Shown: positions 33,105 to 42,677 of the stretch, piece after piece | Layout of the letters: each line of letters starts with the position of its first letter | Numbering within the stretch: position 1 is the first letter of the stretch | From: Chelativorans sp. YIM 93263 | GTDB lineage: Bacteria > Pseudomonadota > Alphaproteobacteria > Rhizobiales > Rhizobiaceae | NCBI RefSeq assembly: GCF_028767125.1 | Contig: NZ_JAKCWP010000004.1 | Span: forward strand, 152,001-216,000 | Direction: 5' to 3' | Length of the DNA: 64,000 nt | Notes under the pieces: model-generated | What the model saw: only the letters and a program-made list of their open reading frames with translations | Told to the model about the DNA's origin: nothing | Databases searched by the model: none | Program-made: the position numbers and the translations under genes

Positions 33105-34085
33105 TCAGTCCGTCATCTTCACTGTCTCGTCGAGAAAGTCGTTGGTGTAGACGCTGGTGACGTCGAAAGGGGACTCGATGCCGAAATAAGTTTCGACCAT
33201 CTCGTAATCCTCCTGCATACGCGCAGGATCGAAAGCTCCGAGAGCGACAGAGGTGGTTGTCGGGTCGGTCATGAGTTCCTTGATCCGATTCCACTGGTCG
33301 CGCTGGTTGTCCCGCTCGAGACCGGAAACGTTGTTCATCAACGAGTCGAGGCACGGCTCGAAATCCTCAACGCATGATTTGAAAGCGCGCTGCGTCACCT
33401 TGGTGAAGTCTTCGACAGTCTCGCGGTTTTCCTCGAGATAGTCTGCGTTGACGATCACCGAGTTTCCGTAAGGATTGATGCCGATGTCGCGCCAGGCCAC
33501 GAAGCCCAGATCGTCGCCGAACTCACGCAGCTTCAGGTCATGCTCGTTGTAGAAATCGCTGGTGATGTCGATGGCGCCGCTCTTCAGCGAAGCGAGCTTC
33601 GCCTGAGGGCTGACATTGACGAAGCTGACCGAATCGGGGTCCAGCCCCACCACTTCCGCGAACATCGGCCACATGACCCGCGAGGCATCGGCCGGTGGAT
33701 TGCCGATCGTCCGCCCAGCAAAATCTTCCGGTCCGCTGATGCCGTTGCTTTTCAGCCAGTAGAATCCTTGCGGCGAATTCGCATAGACGGTCATGACGGC
33801 GACGGTGTCGGCGCCCTTGCTCTTGGCGACGAGCGAAGTGGCCATATCCGCCACGCCCATTTGCGACCTGCCGGCGCCGACGCGCTGTGCAGCGGCGCCG
33901 GATCCGCTCCCCGGCTCGATGGCAAGTGTGATTCCGGCATCCTCATACCAGCCCAATTCCTTGGCGTAGAAGTAGGGCGCGTGGTCCGCCGTCGGGACCC
34001 AGTTGAGGATGAAGTTGATGTCTTTCGCTGACGCGGCACCTGGGAAAAGTACGGCCGCGGCGGCCAGATACAACAGATGTTTCAA
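33105..34085 (-). CDS. ABC transporter substrate-binding protein (NMT1/THI5-like)
   Basis: A 326-residue periplasmic binding protein. The signal peptide lies at residues 1 to about 20 (LLYLAAAAVLFPGAASA), followed by INFILNWVPTADHAPYFYAK, the typical opening of NMT1/THI5-like proteins. These bind pyrimidines, riboflavin, nitriles or sulfonate-like ligands. GAGRSQMGVADMATSLVAKS is a second block. It is transcribed away from the TetR gene but belongs with the permease (34992) and ATPase (38813). No TPP riboswitch is seen upstream, arguing against thiamine-precursor control. Confidence 0.87.
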   Translation of the reverse strand: MKHLLYLAAAAVLFPGAASAKDINFILNWVPTADHAPYFYAKELGWYEDAGITLAIEPGSGSGAAAQRVGAGRSQMGVADMATSLVAKSKGADTVAVMTVYANSPQGFYWLKSNGISGPEDFAGRTIGNPPADASRVMWPMFAEVVGLDPDSVSFVNVSPQAKLASLKSGAIDITSDFYNEHDLKLREFGDDLGFVAWRDIGINPYGNSVIVNADYLEENRETVEDFTKVTQRAFKSCVEDFEPCLDSLMNNVSGLERDNQRDQWNRIKELMTDPTTTSVALGAFDPARMQEDYEMVETYFGIESPFDVTSVYTNDFLDETVKMTD

Positions 34086-34218
34086 AGCAGTCTCCTTGGC
34101 TGGCTGTGAGTGGTTTTGCTTGACACCTCACCCGAACCGGTTTTCTCACGCCGCTCGGGATCCACGGGGGAGATCGTAAGAAAACGATATCCATTCGAAC
34201 CTATTTAATCAATACTGA

Positions 34219-34234
34219 AACCAACCGGTTGGTT
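34219..34234. promoter_or_regulatory. perfect palindrome, probable TetR operator
   Basis: AACCAACCGGTTGGTT is a perfect 16-bp palindrome in the spacer between the binding-protein gene and the TetR gene, 9 bp before the latter. A 13/16 copy lies at 34905, before the permease operon. The position and duplication strongly suggest the binding site of the TetR product. Confidence 0.7.
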
Positions 34235-34242
34235 GAGAGAGG

Positions 34243-34902
34243 ATGCCAATGACACAGAAGCTAGCCGCCAAAGACGAGTCACCGCGCCGCCGTGACCCCG
34301 CGGCGTCCAGACTCGCCTTGCTCGAAGCTGCTATTGCCGAATTCGCTCAGCTTGGTTTCGCCGGAGCGCGCGTCGATGAAATCGCCCGTCGGGCAAAAGT
34401 GAACAAGCAAATGGTCTATCACTATTTTGGTAGCAAGGAAGACCTCTTCACGGCCGCGTTGGAGCAGGTCTATGAGCATATTCGCTCGCGCGAGAAAGAG
34501 TTGGACCTGCGTGCCCTCGAGCCCGAAGCGGCGATGGAGCGCCTGGTCGGATTCTCGTTCGATTATCTTGCCGAGCATCCCGAATTCATCGCCCTGCTCA
34601 ATGATGAAAACCGCATGCAGAGCTCGCATCTCAGAGAGTCGACGGATCTTGTCGCCATGCATTCCCCGTTGGTCGAAATGATCGAGGAAACGGTGGACCG
34701 CGGCGTGCAAAAGGGCGTCTTCAACGACCGGTTCGGGTCCGTCAATCTATACATTTCGATCGCCGGACTGGCCTATTTCTTCTTCTCTAACAACAGCACG
34801 TTGTCGTCGATCTTTGATCGCGACATGTCATCGGCTCCTCAGATTGCGCGCCGGCGCCAGCACGTTATCGATTTCGTGCTTTCGGCATTGCGTAGACCAT
34901 AA
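34243..34902 (+). CDS. TetR/AcrR-family regulator
   Basis: A 219-residue repressor. The HTH region reads AGARVDEIARRAKVNKQMVY HYFGSKEDLF, and the C-terminal domain resembles the RutR/NemR-like group (LVGFSFDYLAEHPEFIALLN). It sits between the two divergent halves of an ABC transporter locus and is flanked on both sides by matching palindromes. It very likely represses the whole locus and itself. Ligand unknown, possibly the transported compound. Confidence 0.9.
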   Translation: MPMTQKLAAKDESPRRRDPAASRLALLEAAIAEFAQLGFAGARVDEIARRAKVNKQMVYHYFGSKEDLFTAALEQVYEHIRSREKELDLRALEPEAAMERLVGFSFDYLAEHPEFIALLNDENRMQSSHLRESTDLVAMHSPLVEMIEETVDRGVQKGVFNDRFGSVNLYISIAGLAYFFFSNNSTLSSIFDRDMSSAPQIARRRQHVIDFVLSALRRP

Positions 34903-34904
34903 TC

Positions 34905-34920
34905 AACCAACTGGATAGTT
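34905..34920. promoter_or_regulatory. second probable TetR operator
   Basis: AACCAACTGGATAGTT matches the palindrome at 34219 in 13 of 16 positions. It lies immediately after the TetR stop codon and about 70 bp before the permease start. This would put the permease-to-ATPase operon under the same repressor as the binding-protein gene. Confidence 0.6.
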
Positions 34921-34991
34921 GACCGGTGCAGCCTGTCCGCCTATTCTGAGCGGCAGAATGCAAGACAATAGTGCCGCAGGGGAGCGGAGTT

Positions 34992-35771
34992 GTGACAGCA
35001 CATTCAAGGCGGCGGGGCTGGTTTCCGCGCAATCAGAGCCTGACGATAGCTATTCACCTCGTCGCTTTGGCCATGTGGGAGGCTGTGGTCAGGATCTTTG
35101 ATATCCAGCGATATATCCTGCCGCCGCCCTCCGAGATCCTCGCTACGCTTGCCGGTGATCATTACAGCTGGCTGTCGAATACCTGGGTCACCGGTCTTGA
35201 GATATTCGGCGGATATGTCCTGGCTACGGTGGCTGGCGTTGCCTGCGCACTCATCTTCACGTGGTCGCGGCTCGCACTGGTGACACTTTTTCCGTTGCTG
35301 GTCACGTTGAACATGATTCCCAAAGTGGCCCTCGGACCGCTGGTCATCGTCTGGTTCAGCTACGGTATCGGCACGAACATCCTGATCACCTTCAGTCTCT
35401 GCTTCTTTCCAATCCTGCTGACGACGGTCCGTGGCCTGCGTGAGGTCGAGCCGGATCTGCTGGACCTGGTGAAGTCGCTACGCGGCTCGAAATGGCAGAC
35501 CTTCATCTACATCCAACTGCCAGGCGCTCTGCCCTACATCTTCTCCGGCATGAAGGTCGGGGCCATTCTCGCCGTCGCCGGGGCGGTCGTGGGCGAATTC
35601 ATCGCCTCCGCACGTGGTCTCGGCTACCTGATGATCCAGGTACAGTCTTCGCTCGACACGCCGGCCATGTTCATGGCCGTGACCTTGATCACGATGCTGG
35701 GCGTGCTCCTCTACTTCGCCGTTCTGGCCTTGGAACATCTCCTGGTGACCAAGGATGCGCGGCTCTCGTGA
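34992..35771 (+). CDS. ABC transporter permease (SsuC/TauC type)
   Basis: A 259-residue inner-membrane permease with about six helices. The cytoplasmic EAA-like loop reads [20 protein letters not shown], and [20 protein letters not shown] and [17 protein letters not shown] follow. A GTG at 34992 has a good Shine-Dalgarno (gggag); GTG 34971 is an alternative. It works with the binding protein at 33105 and the ATPase at 38813. It is the first gene of a five-gene operon carrying three unusual enzymes between transporter parts. Confidence 0.88.
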   Translation: MTAHSRRRGWFPRNQSLTIAIHLVALAMWEAVVRIFDIQRYILPPPSEILATLAGDHYSWLSNTWVTGLEIFGGYVLATVAGVACALIFTWSRLALVTLFPLLVTLNMIPKVALGPLVIVWFSYGIGTNILITFSLCFFPILLTTVRGLREVEPDLLDLVKSLRGSKWQTFIYIQLPGALPYIFSGMKVGAILAVAGAVVGEFIASARGLGYLMIQVQSSLDTPAMFMAVTLITMLGVLLYFAVLALEHLLVTKDARLS

Positions 35772-35808
35772 CATCACAATGCAAACGCTTAGCAGGACAT
35801 CTTTGCCC

Positions 35809-36885
35809 ATGAGCCAGCACAACGACAAACGGTATGCGGATTCCGGGCCTTTGCTTCAGGCAATCGATCTTCCCGACAGCATTGGCGACGTCGACGCACT
35901 CGAAGATTTTTTGGCGCGGCCGAGCGCTGCGCTTATCGATGATTTGAAGGCGCTGGACGGCGACATCATGGTTTTGGGCGCTGCCGGAAAAATGGGGCCC
36001 TCTCTGTGCCGCCTCGCGCGCAACGCGGCGCCGGAAAAACGCATCATCGCGGTGGCACGTTTCAGCGATCCGGCCGTGAAGGAGAAACTGGAGGCCGATG
36101 GCATCGAGACCATCGCGTGCGACCTTCTCGACTCCGCAGCACTGGCATCGCTGCCGCAGTGCAAGAACATCGTCTTCATGGCCGGCCGCAAGTTCGGGGC
36201 CGAGGGCGACCAGCCTTTGACATGGGCGATGAACGTTCATGTGCCCGCCATGGTCGCGGAAGTATTCAAGGACTCGCGGATCGTCGCTTTCTCCACCGGG
36301 TGCGTCTATTCCTTCACTCCCACCGACGGCATGGGAGCCTCGGAAGATGCGCCGCTGACGCCACCTGGCGAATATGCCAATTCCTGCATCGGACGCGAGC
36401 GGATGTTCAGCTACTTTTCCGGGCGGTACGGCACACCCGGCCGTCTCTTCCGGCTGAATTATGCGATCGATCTGCGCTACGGCGTGCTGCACGATGTGGC
36501 GCGCAAGGTCTGGCAGGGAGATCCCGTCGATGTCTCGATGGGGCATGTCAACGTCATTTGGCAGGGCGATGCAAACAGCCAGGCGCTGCGTTGCCTGCGC
36601 CATGCGACGTCTCCGACAAGCCCGCTGAATGTGACCGGGCCGGAGGTCATCTCGGTACGCTGGTTGGCCGAAGAATTCGGCAGGGTTCTTGGCAAGGAGC
36701 CCGTCATCACAGGGACCGAAGCCCAGACCGCCTGGCTTACCAATTCTGCGCAGGCGTGCGATCTCATGGGTTATCCGGTGGTGCCGCTCGGGCGCATGAT
36801 GACGTGGACGGCAGACTGGCTGAAGCGCGATCAGCCAACCTACGACAAACCGACCCGCTTCGAGGCGCGCGATGGCGCCTACTGA
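35809..36885 (+). CDS. NAD-dependent epimerase/dehydratase-family protein
   Basis: A 358-residue extended-SDR-like protein. The cofactor motif is [20 protein letters not shown] (about residues 56-75), and STGCVY is the usual strand before the active site. The canonical YxxxK is not present: Tyr189 is followed by Cys193 where Lys is expected ([10 protein letters not shown]). The C-terminal part ([20 protein letters not shown]) fits epimerases. The start is uncertain (35779 or 35809). Between a permease and an acetyltransferase/aldolase pair, it probably oxidises or epimerises the imported compound. Confidence 0.78.
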   Translation: MSQHNDKRYADSGPLLQAIDLPDSIGDVDALEDFLARPSAALIDDLKALDGDIMVLGAAGKMGPSLCRLARNAAPEKRIIAVARFSDPAVKEKLEADGIETIACDLLDSAALASLPQCKNIVFMAGRKFGAEGDQPLTWAMNVHVPAMVAEVFKDSRIVAFSTGCVYSFTPTDGMGASEDAPLTPPGEYANSCIGRERMFSYFSGRYGTPGRLFRLNYAIDLRYGVLHDVARKVWQGDPVDVSMGHVNVIWQGDANSQALRCLRHATSPTSPLNVTGPEVISVRWLAEEFGRVLGKEPVITGTEAQTAWLTNSAQACDLMGYPVVPLGRMMTWTADWLKRDQPTYDKPTRFEARDGAY

Positions 36886-37720
36886 CGACGATCCAGGCGT
36901 TCTGAACCCGGCGCACCTGCCGGACCTGATGGCGCTGTCGCGCGAAGCGGGTTGGAACCAGTGTGAAGAGGACTGGCGGCTCTTCCTGTCGGAAGGGGCG
37001 GTGTTCGGAATTGTGGATGCGGGGCGGGTCGTCGGCAGCGCGGCCATAATGCCCTATGGAAAAGACCTCGCCTGGATCGGCATGGTGCTCGTTCTGAAAT
37101 CCCACCGGCGGCGCGGAATCGCCACCCGGCTGCTGAAAGCATGTCTCGACGAAATCGACCGGCAGAACCGGACCGCGTTTCTGGACGCAACGCCGGAAGG
37201 AGAGCCCGTCTACAGGGCGCTCGGCTTCGAAGGGGATTTGCGCATTACCCGCTGGCAGGGGCAGGCCAGCAAAGGGGGTTCTTCGCCAGCTTCCCGTCAT
37301 AACAGCGAAGCGATGAATACCGATCACCTCGAAGAGGCGCTGGCGTTGGATCTTGCGACGCTTGGCGTGAGACGAAACGCACTTCTTTCGTCCTTCGCAC
37401 GGCGCCTGCCGGAAGCGGCGCGCGTGCCGGCGAAGGGCAGGGGGGCGATCTTCGGCCGTGACGGCGATCTTGCCTGCCAGATCGGCCCGCTCTTTGCCGA
37501 AGACGAGGACGTGGCCTCCGAGTTGTTGAGTGACGTCCTCGCGGCCCTCAAGGGGCGTGTTTTCATCGATGTCATCGATGGTCGCACCAAGGTCGTGAAA
37601 GCACTGGAAGACCAAGGATTCGTTCCGCAACGCCCCTTCCTGCGCATGTCGCGAGGAGTGCACAAGCCCTCCAACGACATCTCGAGGCTCTTTGCAATCG
37701 CCGGCCCCGAGTTCGGATAG
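36872..37720 (+). CDS. GNAT N-acetyltransferase with a second C-terminal acetyltransferase-like domain
   Basis: A 282-residue protein overlapping the previous gene by 14 bp. The N-terminal GNAT domain (residues about 10-130) has the acetyl-CoA loop [16 protein letters not shown] and the YRALGF end motif. The remainder (about 145-280) resembles the YitH-type second domain ([20 protein letters not shown]). It would acetylate an amine. In the operon it lies between an epimerase-like protein and a DHDPS-type aldolase, suggesting an amino-sugar or amino-acid-like substrate. Confidence 0.8.
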   Translation: MAPTDDDPGVLNPAHLPDLMALSREAGWNQCEEDWRLFLSEGAVFGIVDAGRVVGSAAIMPYGKDLAWIGMVLVLKSHRRRGIATRLLKACLDEIDRQNRTAFLDATPEGEPVYRALGFEGDLRITRWQGQASKGGSSPASRHNSEAMNTDHLEEALALDLATLGVRRNALLSSFARRLPEAARVPAKGRGAIFGRDGDLACQIGPLFAEDEDVASELLSDVLAALKGRVFIDVIDGRTKVVKALEDQGFVPQRPFLRMSRGVHKPSNDISRLFAIAGPEFG

Positions 37721-37751
37721 GCCGCAGGTACTGGATCAGGAGGCCGGAAGC

Positions 37752-38816
37752 ATGGCACGACATTACACCGACATTGACCCGGAGCTGATGCAAATTTTCC
37801 GCCAGGGCGCGGTCATTCCGGCTCATCCCCTCGCTCTCGACGCGGACCGCCGGTTCGATCGCCGGCGGCAAAGAGCCTTGACCCGGTATTATGTCGACGC
37901 CGGCGTGGGTGGCTTGGCGGTTGGCGTCCACACGACGCAATTCGCCATCCGCGAGAAGGGCTATTACGAAACGGTTTTAAAGGCAGCCATCGAAGACAGC
38001 CGGGACTGGACCGATCGGCCACTGTTTATGGTGGCCGGTATTGCCGGTCAGACCGAACAGGCCCTGAACGAGGCGCGGAAGGCCGTGGAGCTTGGCTATC
38101 ATGCCGGGCTGGTCAGCCTGTCGGCATTGAAAGACGCCGATACGGATACGCTGATCGCGCATTGCGAAAAAGTATCCGCCGAAATACCCATTATCGGATT
38201 TTACATGCAGACCGCCGTGGGCGGAATCGAACTGGACGCGTCTTTCTGGGAACGCTTCGGCAGGATCGATAATGCGATCGGCATCAAGGCGGCGCCATTC
38301 AATCGTTATCGGACTTTGGATGTTATGCGCGGGATCGTCGCCGCCGGCGCTGAAGACCGTATCACGCTCTATACCGGCAACGACGATCACATCGTCGCCG
38401 ATCTCCTGACCCCGTTCGTGGTGCGCCGCGACGGCCGGTCCGTTACGGTCCGCTTTCGTGGCGGTCTGCTGGGCCATTGGTCGGTCTGGACGCGGCGTGC
38501 CGTTCAGCTTCTCGAGCGCATTCACGCGGCCGTTGACGGCGATGGCTCACTCGATACGGAGCTTCTGGCGCTCGACAGCCGGGTGACGGATTGCAACGCA
38601 GCTTTTTTCGACGTCGCGAACGACTTTCACGGCTGCATCGCCGGTTGTCACGAGGTGCTACGCCGACAGGGGCTGCTCGACGGCATCTGGTGCTTGGACC
38701 TGGCGGAGGGCTTGGGCCCCGGACAATCGCGGGAAATCAGCAGGGTTTACGCTGAACATCCTGATCTTTCGGACGATGATTTCGTCCGGGAAAACCTGGA
38801 AAGGTGGCTTTCATGA
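37752..38816 (+). CDS. dihydrodipicolinate synthase (DapA)-family aldolase
   Basis: A 354-residue, longer-than-usual DHDPS-family protein. The Schiff-base Lys is K179 in AIGIKAAPFNRY, and the catalytic Tyr is Y151 in IIGFYMQTAVGG. The pyruvate carboxylate-binding motif, normally GTTGE, is GVHTTQF here, and the family's usual length is about 290, so the substrate is likely not standard pyruvate chemistry. ATG 37752 is preferred to the frame start at 37692 because it has a good purine run (ggagg) upstream. It overlaps the ATPase gene by 4 bp. Confidence 0.8.
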   Translation: MARHYTDIDPELMQIFRQGAVIPAHPLALDADRRFDRRRQRALTRYYVDAGVGGLAVGVHTTQFAIREKGYYETVLKAAIEDSRDWTDRPLFMVAGIAGQTEQALNEARKAVELGYHAGLVSLSALKDADTDTLIAHCEKVSAEIPIIGFYMQTAVGGIELDASFWERFGRIDNAIGIKAAPFNRYRTLDVMRGIVAAGAEDRITLYTGNDDHIVADLLTPFVVRRDGRSVTVRFRGGLLGHWSVWTRRAVQLLERIHAAVDGDGSLDTELLALDSRVTDCNAAFFDVANDFHGCIAGCHEVLRRQGLLDGIWCLDLAEGLGPGQSREISRVYAEHPDLSDDDFVRENLERWLS

Positions 38817-39604
38817 GTGAGACGGCAACACCGAAGGCCGAAGCCGAGCCATTCATCCGGCTGCGAAACGTACGCAAGCTTTTCCGAAACGACGGCGAAG
38901 ATTTCGTCGCCGTCTCGGATGTGACGCTCGACATTCAAGAAGGCGATCTCGTTTCCGTCGTCGGACCTTCCGGCTGCGGCAAGACCACGGTGTTGAAGAT
39001 ACTCGCCGGGCTGTACGAGGTCGAGGAGGGGCAGGTCACCATAGGCGGTGGCGGAAGCGCATTCCGGCCCGGACGCGACGTGGGAATGGTCTTCCAGCAG
39101 CCGCTCCTGTTGAAGTGGCGGACCATTCTCGAAAACGTGATGCTGCCGGCCGATATATTGCACATCCCCCGCAAGGAAAGCCGCGAGCGCGCGCGCGAAC
39201 TTCTGGACATGGTCGGTCTTGCCGGCTTCGAGGATAAGCACCCCTACGAGCTGTCGGGAGGCATGCAGCAACGGGCGTCCATCGCGCGGGCGCTGATCCA
39301 CGACCCCAAACTCGTTCTAATGGACGAGCCCTTCGGTGCGCTCGATGCCATGACACGGGAGAAGATGAATCTCGAGATGCTGCGCATCTGGGAGCGCAGC
39401 CGCAAGACAATCGTTTTCGTAACCCACGGCATACAGGAAGCCGTTTTTCTGGGATCTCACTGCGCCGTTCTGACGGCCGGACCGGCCCGCATGTCCGACC
39501 ATTTCGCCATCGATCTGCCGCAGCCACGCACGCTGGACATGAAAACGTCGGATAGCTTCGGGAGCTACGTCAAGCGGATCTATAGGCAGTTGGGGATGGA
39601 TTAG
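38813..39604 (+). CDS. ABC transporter ATP-binding protein (SsuB/TauB type)
   Basis: A 263-residue ATPase with Walker A GPSGCGKT, Q-loop FQQPLL, signature LSGGMQQRASIARAL and Walker B LVLMDEPFGALD, plus the H-loop FVTHGIQEAVFL. It powers the permease at 34992 with the binding protein at 33105. It ends the five-gene operon and overlaps the aldolase stop (ATGA). Confidence 0.95.
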   Translation: MSETATPKAEAEPFIRLRNVRKLFRNDGEDFVAVSDVTLDIQEGDLVSVVGPSGCGKTTVLKILAGLYEVEEGQVTIGGGGSAFRPGRDVGMVFQQPLLLKWRTILENVMLPADILHIPRKESRERARELLDMVGLAGFEDKHPYELSGGMQQRASIARALIHDPKLVLMDEPFGALDAMTREKMNLEMLRIWERSRKTIVFVTHGIQEAVFLGSHCAVLTAGPARMSDHFAIDLPQPRTLDMKTSDSFGSYVKRIYRQLGMD

Positions 39605-39851
39605 ATACAGCCGACGTTCGCCGTCGTGAACCCACGATAAAGTTGTCCCGGGCGGTCGCTCCGGTGGTAGGTCGCATTTCTGAGAAAAGACATTGACCTC
39701 ACCTCCGAAACTGCAGCTGGCTCGTGAGCCTGCAGAATGAGGGAGCTGGCGGAAGCAAGTGCTGTCTCGCCTATCCTGATAAGTAGCGCACAAGGAGTTT
39801 GCTTCAAGCCCGTAAAGCGCACGCCCCCTTTCGATACGGGGAGGTGTGCTC

Positions 39852-40145
39852 ATGACCGATCATACTGTGATCATAGCCGGCGGCGGCCCGACCGGGTTGA
39901 TGCTCGGTGCCGAGTTGACGCTGGCCGGCGTCGACGTCGTCATCATCAAAAAGCGGGTGAACAAGGAGCGTATCCAGCCCGGTGCGCTCGGTCCCATGCG
40001 CGCACGATTGAGGTGCTCGATCAGCGCCTGGTCGGGGAGGGGACGGAGAGGGCCTCTTCGAAGCTTTCACCACCTGGTTCGGACCGCGGTAGTCGATATC
40101 AACGGCGAGGTCAGCCCGCGCTTGCCTCGGCGTCATCCGGCTTGA
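39852..40145 (+). pseudogene. truncated FAD-dependent monooxygenase
   Basis: The first about 40 codons read MTDHTVIIAGGGPTGLMLGA and ELTLAGVDVVIIKKR, the FAD-binding start of PheA/TetX-like aromatic hydroxylases. The conserved continuation HARTIEVLDQRLVGEGTE is in another frame, showing a frameshift near 40000. No C-terminal NADPH or substrate domain follows, and by 40145 the reading is lost. It is an inactive remnant. Its active version may once have been regulated by the LysR gene at 40350. Confidence 0.72.
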
Positions 40146-40349
40146 CCAGCTCCACCGGCGCAATGTCTCTAACAGCTGCTTCTCGACGTTCAACCGGTTC
40201 CCGCGTCACCTCCGCTTGATCGCGTTGTCGTGGTAAAGTAGCTGCCAGTCCACTTCCGGCCCCAACCATCAGCTGCGGGTCGGGTCCATAACATTGCCAT
40301 AATACGTCGAGGCACTCGCCCCGCTGCTCTGCAGTGGCGGCGGTGATCA

Positions 40350-41264
40350 CTACGGGCCAATATCGCCAACTGCCGCGACGATTGTTCTGCGCAGCCAGAC
40401 ATGTCTTGGGGCATCCTGATGGCGCGCATGCCAGACAAGGCTCATCACCACGCTGCCCAGGTCGAGCGGCGGCGGCGCCATCACGAAACGCCGCATGTCA
40501 GCGGCCGTTCGAGCAAGGCTGGACGGCAACGTCATGACCAGGTCGGAACGCGCGGCGATTTCAACTGCCGCGAAGAAGCTTGGGACCCGCACTTTTACCC
40601 GGCGTTGCCTGCCCGAGCGAGCGAGGATCTCATCGACCCACGCTCGGCCGGTCCCGGTGATGCTGACGACGACATGTTCCAGTTCAAGGAACCGTTCCAA
40701 CGTGAGCTTCCTGCCCGCGGCAGGATGCTCGGCACGCATCAAGGTCGCGAACTCATCCTGGTAGAGTTTGCGTTTCCGGATTCCGGCAGGCGCGTCGTCG
40801 ACGACGCCGATGAGGGCATCCACAGCGTCGGCTTCAAGCGCATCGAGGGGCCGCACCCCTGGCGGCACCACCTCGAGATCGACGGCCGGCGCTTGCTGCG
40901 CGAGACTGGCGATCAGCCGCGGGCCGAGGACTGCGGCCTCCAGATCCAGCATCAAAAGGCGCACGGAGCCGGCCGCCTGCCTCGGATCGAATGCTCTGCC
41001 GTCGAGAAGTTCGTTGACGCCTGCCAAGGTGTTGCGCAGTAGAGGCCGCATCTCCTCCGCGCGCGCGGTCAGCAGATATCCGCCCGGCCCGTCGACCAGA
41101 AGTGCATCGGAGAAAAGTACCCGCAAGCGCGCAAGTGCCCGGCTCGCAGCGGGTTGGCTCATGCCGAGCCGCGTTGCGGCTCGGGTCACACTCCGCTCGT
41201 CCAGCAGCGCATCAAGCACAACCAGCAGATTGAGGTCGGCATTCCTCAAATTCACTTCACGCAT
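40350..41264 (-). CDS. LysR-family transcriptional regulator
   Basis: A 304-residue LysR protein of the NodD/LeuO-like branch (starts MREVNLRNADLNLLVVLDAL). The HTH reads VTRAATRLGMSQPAASRALA, and the effector domain starts after residue 90. The frame extends to 41282, but ATG 41264 fits the family start. It is divergent from the NAD(P)-binding protein gene at 41342 (77-bp spacer), its probable target. It also lies beside the broken FAD monooxygenase. Confidence 0.88.
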   Translation of the reverse strand: MREVNLRNADLNLLVVLDALLDERSVTRAATRLGMSQPAASRALARLRVLFSDALLVDGPGGYLLTARAEEMRPLLRNTLAGVNELLDGRAFDPRQAAGSVRLLMLDLEAAVLGPRLIASLAQQAPAVDLEVVPPGVRPLDALEADAVDALIGVVDDAPAGIRKRKLYQDEFATLMRAEHPAAGRKLTLERFLELEHVVVSITGTGRAWVDEILARSGRQRRVKVRVPSFFAAVEIAARSDLVMTLPSSLARTAADMRRFVMAPPPLDLGSVVMSLVWHARHQDAPRHVWLRRTIVAAVGDIGP

Positions 41265-41341
41265 GCTCGGTATGTAATACATGCATTAGACGCATGGCAA
41301 TACGCAACCTATTCTCCAAGCCGTTAGCAAGGAGAACTGAC

Positions 41342-42232
41342 ATGTACGTAGTGCTTGGAGCAAACGGGCGAGCTGGAGGCGAGACCGCCCACGCCCTGAT
41401 CGAATCGGGGAAACCCGTCCGCGTCGTGCTGCGACAACGGGAGCAGGCGGAAAAGTGGACGAAGCTGGGCGCTGATGTAGCGATCGGCAGCATCGAGGAC
41501 GTGCCAAGCCTTACCGCAGCACTGAGGAACGCGGCGAGTGCCTTCCTGCTCTGTCCTCCGCCCGTCAGCGGCGATCCCTGCAGACGCGCGGAAGAGGTCG
41601 GCAGCGCACTTGCAGAAGCGGTGCGACAGGCCGGGCTGCCAAAGTTGGTCGCCCTGTCTTCCGTCGGTGCCCAGCACGAGACGGGCACGGGCGTCATCGC
41701 AACGCTCAATCGCCTGGAGAAGCATCTCGAGGGGGCAGCACCGTCAACCACCTTCCTGCGGCCAGGTTACTTCGCCGAGACTTGGGGCGAGGTAGCACCG
41801 GCAGTGATCACTGAGGGCGTGCTTCCGAGCTTTCTCGAACCCTCGCAGACAATCCCGATGGTGAGCACGATCGACGTGGGGCGCACCGCTGCCTGGCTGC
41901 TGGGTGACGACCTCAGCGGCAAGCGGATCGTTGAACTGCGGGGCCCTCAGGACTGGAGCGCGAACGATGTTGCGGCCGCATTCAGCGGCGTCCTCGGCCG
42001 CCCTGTGGAGACGGCATTCGTTCCGCCTGAGGCTCGTGCTGCGGTGCTCGCGCAGGAAGGAGTGCCTCCAGAGGTCGCCGATGCGCTGCTCGGGATGTAT
42101 GATGGCATCGCCAGCGGCCGGGTCGAGCACGAAGAAGGTATAGAACAGCGGCGTGGCTTCGTTGCGTTGTCCGACGCGGTCGAAAGGATCGTGCGCGGAA
42201 TGGGAAAGGATGCCGGCGGTCTGGCTGCCTGA
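41342..42232 (+). CDS. NmrA-like NAD(P)-binding protein
   Basis: A 296-residue atypical SDR of the NmrA/HSCARG or quinone oxidoreductase 2 type. The N-terminal dinucleotide motif is VVLGANGRAGGETAHALIES, and VALSSVGAQHETGTGVI lies in the middle. The usual catalytic Tyr-Lys pair is not evident. The start at 41342 has an excellent Shine-Dalgarno (aaggag). Such proteins are redox sensors or act as NAD(P)H:quinone reductases. It is controlled, by position, by the divergent LysR gene. Confidence 0.83.
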   Translation: MYVVLGANGRAGGETAHALIESGKPVRVVLRQREQAEKWTKLGADVAIGSIEDVPSLTAALRNAASAFLLCPPPVSGDPCRRAEEVGSALAEAVRQAGLPKLVALSSVGAQHETGTGVIATLNRLEKHLEGAAPSTTFLRPGYFAETWGEVAPAVITEGVLPSFLEPSQTIPMVSTIDVGRTAAWLLGDDLSGKRIVELRGPQDWSANDVAAAFSGVLGRPVETAFVPPEARAAVLAQEGVPPEVADALLGMYDGIASGRVEHEEGIEQRRGFVALSDAVERIVRGMGKDAGGLAA

Positions 42233-42677
42233 GACTGCGGACTTTCGTCCTGGGCAACGGGTTCACGCCCAATTGGAACGCCCAGAACTCACGAAATATT
42301 ATCGCGGAGGCCGACCAAACGTCTGACTGCTGATGCAACGGGCATGGAGCGTGCAAATAGTGCCTTTCAGGCAACGCCCAGCTCCCCGGCAATTGCAAGG
42401 CGGCTCAGAAAGCCCAACTACGGACTGCCCAGATCGGCGGCAGCGGCTCGTCACTCCATGGCCGATTATGCGGCCATGGCTTAGCCGGGTATTATTTCAA
42501 GCTGAAGGCGGAGGCATGACGATGCCGGAGCCGCCAGTGGGGAAGTAGAGTTTTTCTTTGTCTTTAGTGGCGATCGGCAATTGGACGGCCGCCGAAAGAG
42601 CCAAGCAGGGAATGGTAGCGCCAGACATAACGATCGATCCAGACACCCTCGGGAGACTTTGCCGCCGAGTGGCACAG
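42233..42677. other. intergenic region with only weak short frames
   Basis: About 445 bp between the NmrA-like gene and the phosphodiesterase. A minus-strand frame ending at 42497 reads KDKEKLYFPTGGSGIVMPPP before its stop and might be the tail of a small exported protein. Its start (ATG 42628 or 42688) lacks a clear Shine-Dalgarno. No other gene, repeat or RNA motif was recognised. Confidence 0.3.

Noticed and set aside
34086-34218. TPP riboswitch upstream of the THI5-like binding protein
   Set aside because: The conserved CUGAGA and second TPP core were not found in the right arrangement.
35689-37047. 452-codon minus-strand frame opposite the epimerase gene
   Set aside because: Shadow of overlapping plus-strand genes with conserved motifs.
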